A stretch of DNA of 7,561 nt, taken from the NCBI GenBank assembly GCA_036005125.1, contig DASYQV010000236.1, positions 1 through 7,561 of the forward strand, given 5' to 3'. The translations under genes and the position numbers were made by a program. This stretch comes from DASYQV01 sp036005125 (GTDB lineage Bacteria; Acidobacteriota; Vicinamibacteria; Vicinamibacterales; UBA2999). Under the pieces are notes generated by a model that was given only the letters and a program-made list of their open reading frames with translations, did not search any database and had not been told where the DNA came from. Of the stretch, positions 5,112 to 7,561 are shown in pieces; the first letter of the stretch is position 1; each line of letters opens with the position of its first letter.

Positions 5112-6271
5112 TGAAAACAGATACGACAATCGTTTCGGCAGTCGCGGCGGCAGCCCCGCTGCCGGCACCGGACCCGGTTGGATATGCGGCGGCACCCGCC
5201 GAGCGCAGGGCCGCGATCGAGCAGGCCATGGCAGAGATCGAGATGGACGACAGTAACTCGATCCTGTTTTTCGGCACCGCGGCGCAGGACGAGGTCACCA
5301 CCATCGCCGACGAGATGCTGGAGGGCGTTCGCAACAAGAACACCGGGGCGGCCGGAGCCGCGTTGAGCGAGATGGTCACGACCCTCCGCGGTCTGCCCTT
5401 ACCGGACCTCAATACGGCGAAGCAGCGGGGGCTCTTCGCGCGCGTGTTCCGCAGCGCGAGGCCGATTGTGAAGGTTCTGCAGCAATACGAACACGTGCGG
5501 TCGCAGGTCGACGCCATCAGCAATCGCCTGGATGCGCACACGAGCGCCCTGATGAAGGACATCGGCGTGCTCGATCGGCTCTACGAGAAGACACTCGAGT
5601 CGTTTGAGCGGCTCGAGGTGTACGTTGCGGCCGGCCAGGAGCGGCTGCGGCAGCTCGACACCGAGACGCTGCCGGCGCTGGCGAAGGAGGCGGCAGCCAG
5701 CGCCGACGTGGTGCAGGCGCAGCGGCTCGGCGATCTGCGCGCGAAGCGCGACGACCTCGAGCGCCGCGTGCACGATCTGAAGCTGACGCGGCAGATCACC
5801 ATGCAGAGCCTTCCCTCGATTCGCATCGTCCAGCAGAACGACAAGGCGCTGGTGGGCAAGATCGCGTCGACGATGGCGAATACGATCCCGCTCTGGCGCC
5901 AGCAGCTCGCCCTGGGGCTGACCATCGCCCGGTCGACCGAGGCCGGCGAGACGCTGCAGAAGGCAACGGATCTGACGAACGAGCTCCTCACCGCGAACGC
6001 GGAAACGCTGCGCAGCTCGACGCAGACGATCCGCAGCCAGGTCGAGCGCGGGGTAGTCGACATCGCCGCCGTCAAGCGGGCCAACGATGCGCTCATCAGC
6101 ACAATCGACGACGCGCTGCGGATCGCGGACGAGGGGAAGCGTCAGCGTGAAGAAGCCGAGAAGCAGCTGGTCGCCTGCGAAGCCGAGCTGAAACAGACGC
6201 TTCTGGCGGCCCGTATGCGGGCGCGGCAATCCGCTGTCTCGGCGCGCGGCATCACGCGTCCTCCGGCCTGA
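5108..6271 (+). CDS. telA: TelA/KlaA/YaaN-family toxic anion resistance protein
   Basis: The 387-residue product follows the TelA pattern over almost its whole length. SILFFGTAAQDEVTTIADEM is at 51-70, then the VRNKNTGAAG and ARVFRSARPIVKVLQQYEHV stretches. RLYEKTLESFERLEVYVAAG is at 157-176, RRVHDLKLTRQITMQSLPSI at 219-238 and NTIPLWRQQLALGL at 258-271. A helical tail containing AETLRSS and an acidic/basic coiled coil (about 320-370) follows. There is no signal peptide or membrane span; it is a soluble, largely helical protein expected to work at the membrane through XpaC. Relatives are linked to tellurite resistance and cell-envelope stress, but the mechanism is unknown. ATG 5108 overlaps the xpaC stop as ATGATG, and a second ATG at 5111 is possible. 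GGAGA at 5096-5100 is 7 nt before the first. The first ~45 residues are Ala/Pro rich and not conserved in type. Confidence 0.92.
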   Translation: MMKTDTTIVSAVAAAAPLPAPDPVGYAAAPAERRAAIEQAMAEIEMDDSNSILFFGTAAQDEVTTIADEMLEGVRNKNTGAAGAALSEMVTTLRGLPLPDLNTAKQRGLFARVFRSARPIVKVLQQYEHVRSQVDAISNRLDAHTSALMKDIGVLDRLYEKTLESFERLEVYVAAGQERLRQLDTETLPALAKEAAASADVVQAQRLGDLRAKRDDLERRVHDLKLTRQITMQSLPSIRIVQQNDKALVGKIASTMANTIPLWRQQLALGLTIARSTEAGETLQKATDLTNELLTANAETLRSSTQTIRSQVERGVVDIAAVKRANDALISTIDDALRIADEGKRQREEAEKQLVACEAELKQTLLAARMRARQSAVSARGITRPPA

Positions 6272-6279
6272 GGCCGGGG
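6261..6279. terminator. GC-rich stem-loop spanning the telA stop codon
   Basis: CTCCGGCC (6261-6268) and GGCCGGGG (6272-6279) form an 8-bp stem, with one U-G pair on the plus-strand RNA. Its three-base loop is the telA TGA stop itself. It is well placed to end or protect the operon mRNA, but lacks a T-tract, so calling it a terminator is tentative. Confidence 0.4.
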
Positions 6280-6315
6280 GCACGCAGCAACAACCCGTCT
6301 GACGTGGACGGGGAT

Positions 6316-6356
6316 GGGCAGTTCGTGGTGGGTGTTGACTGCCCTTCCGCCCACCA
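6316..6356 (+). other. Possible H-type RNA pseudoknot downstream of telA
   Basis: GGGCAGT (6316-6322) pairs with ACTGCCC (6338-6344). TGGTGGG (6326-6332), inside that loop, pairs with CCCACCA (6350-6356), beyond the first stem. The two perfect 7-bp helices interlock in H-type order with connecting stretches of 3, 5 and 5 nt. It lies in the 99-bp gap between the convergent telA and the PhzF remnant. GC-rich DNA can give such pairings by chance. Confidence 0.3.
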
Positions 6357-6370
6357 TCACGCACCAATCA

Positions 6371-6659
6371 TCAAATCACCGACTCACCACGCGCGACGTG
6401 GACGGCCTCGTCGCCAACCGTACATCGGAGATCCGCTCCGGAATGCCGCCAAGGCAATATGAATCCGGCTTGGCCGACCCATGGTCACTCCCTGCATGTT
6501 GACGATGCGCTGCGTGGCATCTTTACGCACGAAACCGTGACGCATGAGATAAGCGCCGAGCGGACCGCATACGCCCCGGTCGCCGGGTCGAGCCGCACCG
6601 TACAGGCTGGGTCGCAGGCAGTCCGGCGCCGTGCGGGTGCGCGATCGCACATGAGCTTT
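6371..6659 (-). pseudogene. PhzF-family isomerase/epimerase C-terminal remnant with three frame breaks
   Basis: Minus-strand frames read in order rebuild the PhzF C-terminus. DPATG (6589-6575) is followed by CGPLGAYLMRHGFVRKDATQ and IVNMQGVTMGRPSRIHIALA in a second frame. GIPERISDVR lies in a third frame and GDEAVHVARGESVI in a fourth segment ending at TGA 6373-6371. PhzF proteins carry DPATGSA-CGPLGAYL and a QG-MGRPS motif near the end. The gap between DPATG and CGPLG is 5 nt instead of 6. Other breaks are near 6445-6450 and 6416-6421. Weaker resemblance (AHVRSR) continues to about 6659; the N-terminal half is not recognisable. PhzF relatives act in phenazine synthesis or as isomerases of unknown substrate. 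This copy cannot make an intact protein. Confidence 0.85.
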
Positions 6660-6744
6660 GGAGCGGCCGCGTGCGGGGTCCAGGGCGCCGGGAAGGCTAC
6701 GCGCGGTGTCTGTCGGGGGCGTCGCTGGCATAAAGAGTTACACA

Positions 6745-6765
6745 GTGTCACCCTGCGGGTAACAC
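6745..6765. promoter_or_regulatory. Near-perfect inverted repeat, operator- or hairpin-like
   Basis: GTGTCACCC (6745-6753) and GGGTAACAC (6757-6765) form 9-bp arms with one mismatch around the 3-nt centre TGC. The wider GTTAC...GTAAC symmetry (outer GTTAC at 6737-6741) adds a second level. The GTNAC-type symmetry resembles operators of dimeric repressors such as the TetR family. It stands upstream of the PhzF remnant on its strand and may be its old control site. Confidence 0.4.
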
Positions 6766-6837
6766 AGCTGAGCGGTTCACCGCCCGATCGCGGCGGCGGG
6801 CAGATCCACCGAAGGCACCGATTTTCCGCCACAATGC

Positions 6838-6868
6838 TTGATCGCTCAACGATTGCTTGACCGGTCAA
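6838..6868. promoter_or_regulatory. Tandem TTGA-N4-TCAA palindromes, candidate operator
   Basis: TTGATCGCTCAA (6838-6849) and TTGACCGGTCAA (6857-6868) share TTGA-N4-TCAA arms. Their centres are 19 bp apart, close to two helical turns. The second extends to a perfect 14-bp palindrome, CTTGACCGGTCAAG (6856-6869). Both are also preceded by TGC. This is the layout of a cooperative dimer-binding site. The regulated gene may be the dead phzF-like gene to the left or something to the right; no regulator gene is in the window. Confidence 0.5.
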
Positions 6869-6869
6869 G

Positions 6870-7275
6870 GAAATGGCCGCTCTTTTGAATGATCACCGGA
6901 CAGGACAGACGGACGGATCGCATGAGCGCCTGCACGCATCGAACGGTGGCTTACCTACGCGTTGTCGACCGAGGCGCCTGCCGCGGATGTGAGCCTCCCG
7001 ACGTCGCGGTTCGCGCATCTGTTGCCTCGGCACGTCGGTACCCCGCCGGTCCGCTCTTCACACGTGTGCGCGCTCCGCGCGCGGACGCTCATCGAACGCA
7101 CGTTCCGGTTCGTAACGGCAACTGCGGCCACGATCTCGGCCGTAGCGTCGACAGCAGCTTTCGCCAACGAAAGGCTGGGTTGGCCAGGAACGCCGCGGCC
7201 TGGCGTCCGCGCACCGCACATTCCGCGCAATCGGCAATTGGTAGACAACCAGTGGATCACGATCAAGGAGCCCCC
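6870..7275. other. About 400 bp without a convincing gene
   Basis: No frame here has protein-family features. A plus-strand frame with a TTG start at 6962 runs 105 codons into the next gene, but its composition and lack of a ribosome binding site argue against it. Visible structure includes a 10-bp palindrome CACACGTGTG (7059-7068) and a hairpin CTTTCG-CCAA-CGAAAG (7158-7173). The latter could lie in the leader of the secreted protein gene. No clear promoter was found. Confidence 0.5.
7265..7270 (+). promoter_or_regulatory. Strong Shine-Dalgarno AAGGAG
   Basis: AAGGAG ends 5 nt before the ATG at 7276 and fixes the start of the secreted protein gene. It is the best ribosome binding site in the window. 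Confidence 0.9.
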
Positions 7276-7561
7276 ATGAAACCCGCTACATTGATGTTTG
7301 CCGTCACGCTCTTCATGTCCGTCGCCGCAACGGCGACCGCCAACGCCCAAGGCCTCGGGTCACTCCTCGCGCCCGGCATCGCGATTCCGGTCGTCAGCAC
7401 GGACCCGGGAACGGCATTCACCGGAACCTTCATGCTGAAACGATTCGTCCCCACCGCCAACGGCGTCGCGGCGGTCGGCACCCTGACAGGGATAGCGACG
7501 CCGGTCGGCGGCACCCCCACGGCAATCCTCCAGAACGTCGTGGTGCCGACCCAAATTACGC
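7276..7561 (+). CDS. Secreted protein of unknown function, N-terminal part (runs off window)
   Basis: Ninety-five codons are visible and the frame is open at the window edge. The first 25 residues form a classical Sec signal peptide: MK start, hydrophobic core LMFAVTLFMSVAA, and a cleavage site most likely after ANA at 22-24 (ATANA-Q). The mature part has a low-charge, Gly/Thr/Val-rich pattern: TAFTGTFMLKRFVPTANG, then VAAVGTLTG, then QNVVVPTQIT. This GTF...KRF...VAVGTLTG layout recalls, from memory, a group of short exported hypothetical proteins frequent in Acidobacteriota and relatives, with no known function. It suggests a beta-rich extracytoplasmic protein. The start is supported by AAGGAG 5 nt upstream. 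Confidence 0.85.
   Translation, partial: MKPATLMFAVTLFMSVAATATANAQGLGSLLAPGIAIPVVSTDPGTAFTGTFMLKRFVPTANGVAAVGTLTGIATPVGGTPTAILQNVVVPTQIT

Noticed and set aside
5399..6367. Minus-strand 322-codon frame opposite telA
   Set aside because: It is the antisense shadow of TelA, whose conserved motifs leave no doubt about the coding strand.
6891..6927. Short tandem GGAC/GACGG repetition
   Set aside because: It is only a few imperfect units, consistent with low-complexity GC-rich sequence; no function can be supported.
6962..7279. Plus-strand 105-codon frame ending in an ATGA overlap with the secreted protein gene
   Set aside because: The overlap looks like coupling, but it has a TTG start without a ribosome binding site, no family features and composition like non-coding DNA. 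The downstream gene also has its own strong Shine-Dalgarno.
1..7561. CRISPR array, rRNA or transposase with terminal inverted repeats
   Set aside because: No regularly spaced short repeats, no rRNA sequence and no DDE-type transposase motif were found on either strand.

Overview
The window is GC-rich bacterial chromosome. It fits a soil-type Acidobacteriota-like organism, but this is inferred only from the style of the integrase remnant, the secreted protein at the right end and the codon use; there is no marker gene. Two divergent transcription blocks are separated and flanked by DNA carrying clear decay and mobile-element signs.

Left block (about 1-3990, all genes on the minus strand). Read in the direction of transcription, a two-domain family 2 glycosyltransferase (start 3705) is followed by an RmlC-like nucleotide-sugar epimerase, a 17-codon relic of an SDR gene, an RmlD-like dTDP-4-dehydrorhamnose reductase, the frameshifted 3' end of a tyrosine recombinase, and the first 51 nt of tRNA-Pro(UGG), cut by the window edge. 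Two direct repeats of 48-49 nt, about 92% identical, sit at 96-143 (next to the dead integrase) and 3945-3993 (upstream of the glycosyltransferase). They bracket the sugar cluster, which looks like the cargo of a worn-out integrative element near a tRNA gene. The cluster probably makes or transfers a deoxysugar for a cell-surface glycan. No rmlA or rmlB is present here.

Right block (4081-6271, plus strand). This is a tightly coupled three-gene operon: a 45-codon predicted lipoprotein or membrane peptide, an XpaC-family membrane protein, and a TelA/KlaA/YaaN-family protein. The stop and start codons overlap (TGATG, then ATGATG). A perfect 12-bp inverted repeat lies in the last codons of xpaC, just before the telA ribosome binding site, and a second GC hairpin spans the telA stop codon. 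xpaC-telA pairs are known from Bacillus (xpaC-yaaN) with poorly understood function; the small first gene is the least described part.

Right edge (6272-7561). A minus-strand PhzF-family gene survives only as a C-terminal remnant with three reading-frame breaks. Behind it lie two kinds of operator-like palindromes and roughly 400 bp without a credible gene. The 5' part of a secreted protein gene with a strong Shine-Dalgarno sequence then runs off the window. Two independent multi-frameshift pseudogenes beside intact 565-, 297- and 387-residue frames suggest real gene decay rather than uniformly poor sequence, although base errors cannot be excluded from the sequence alone.
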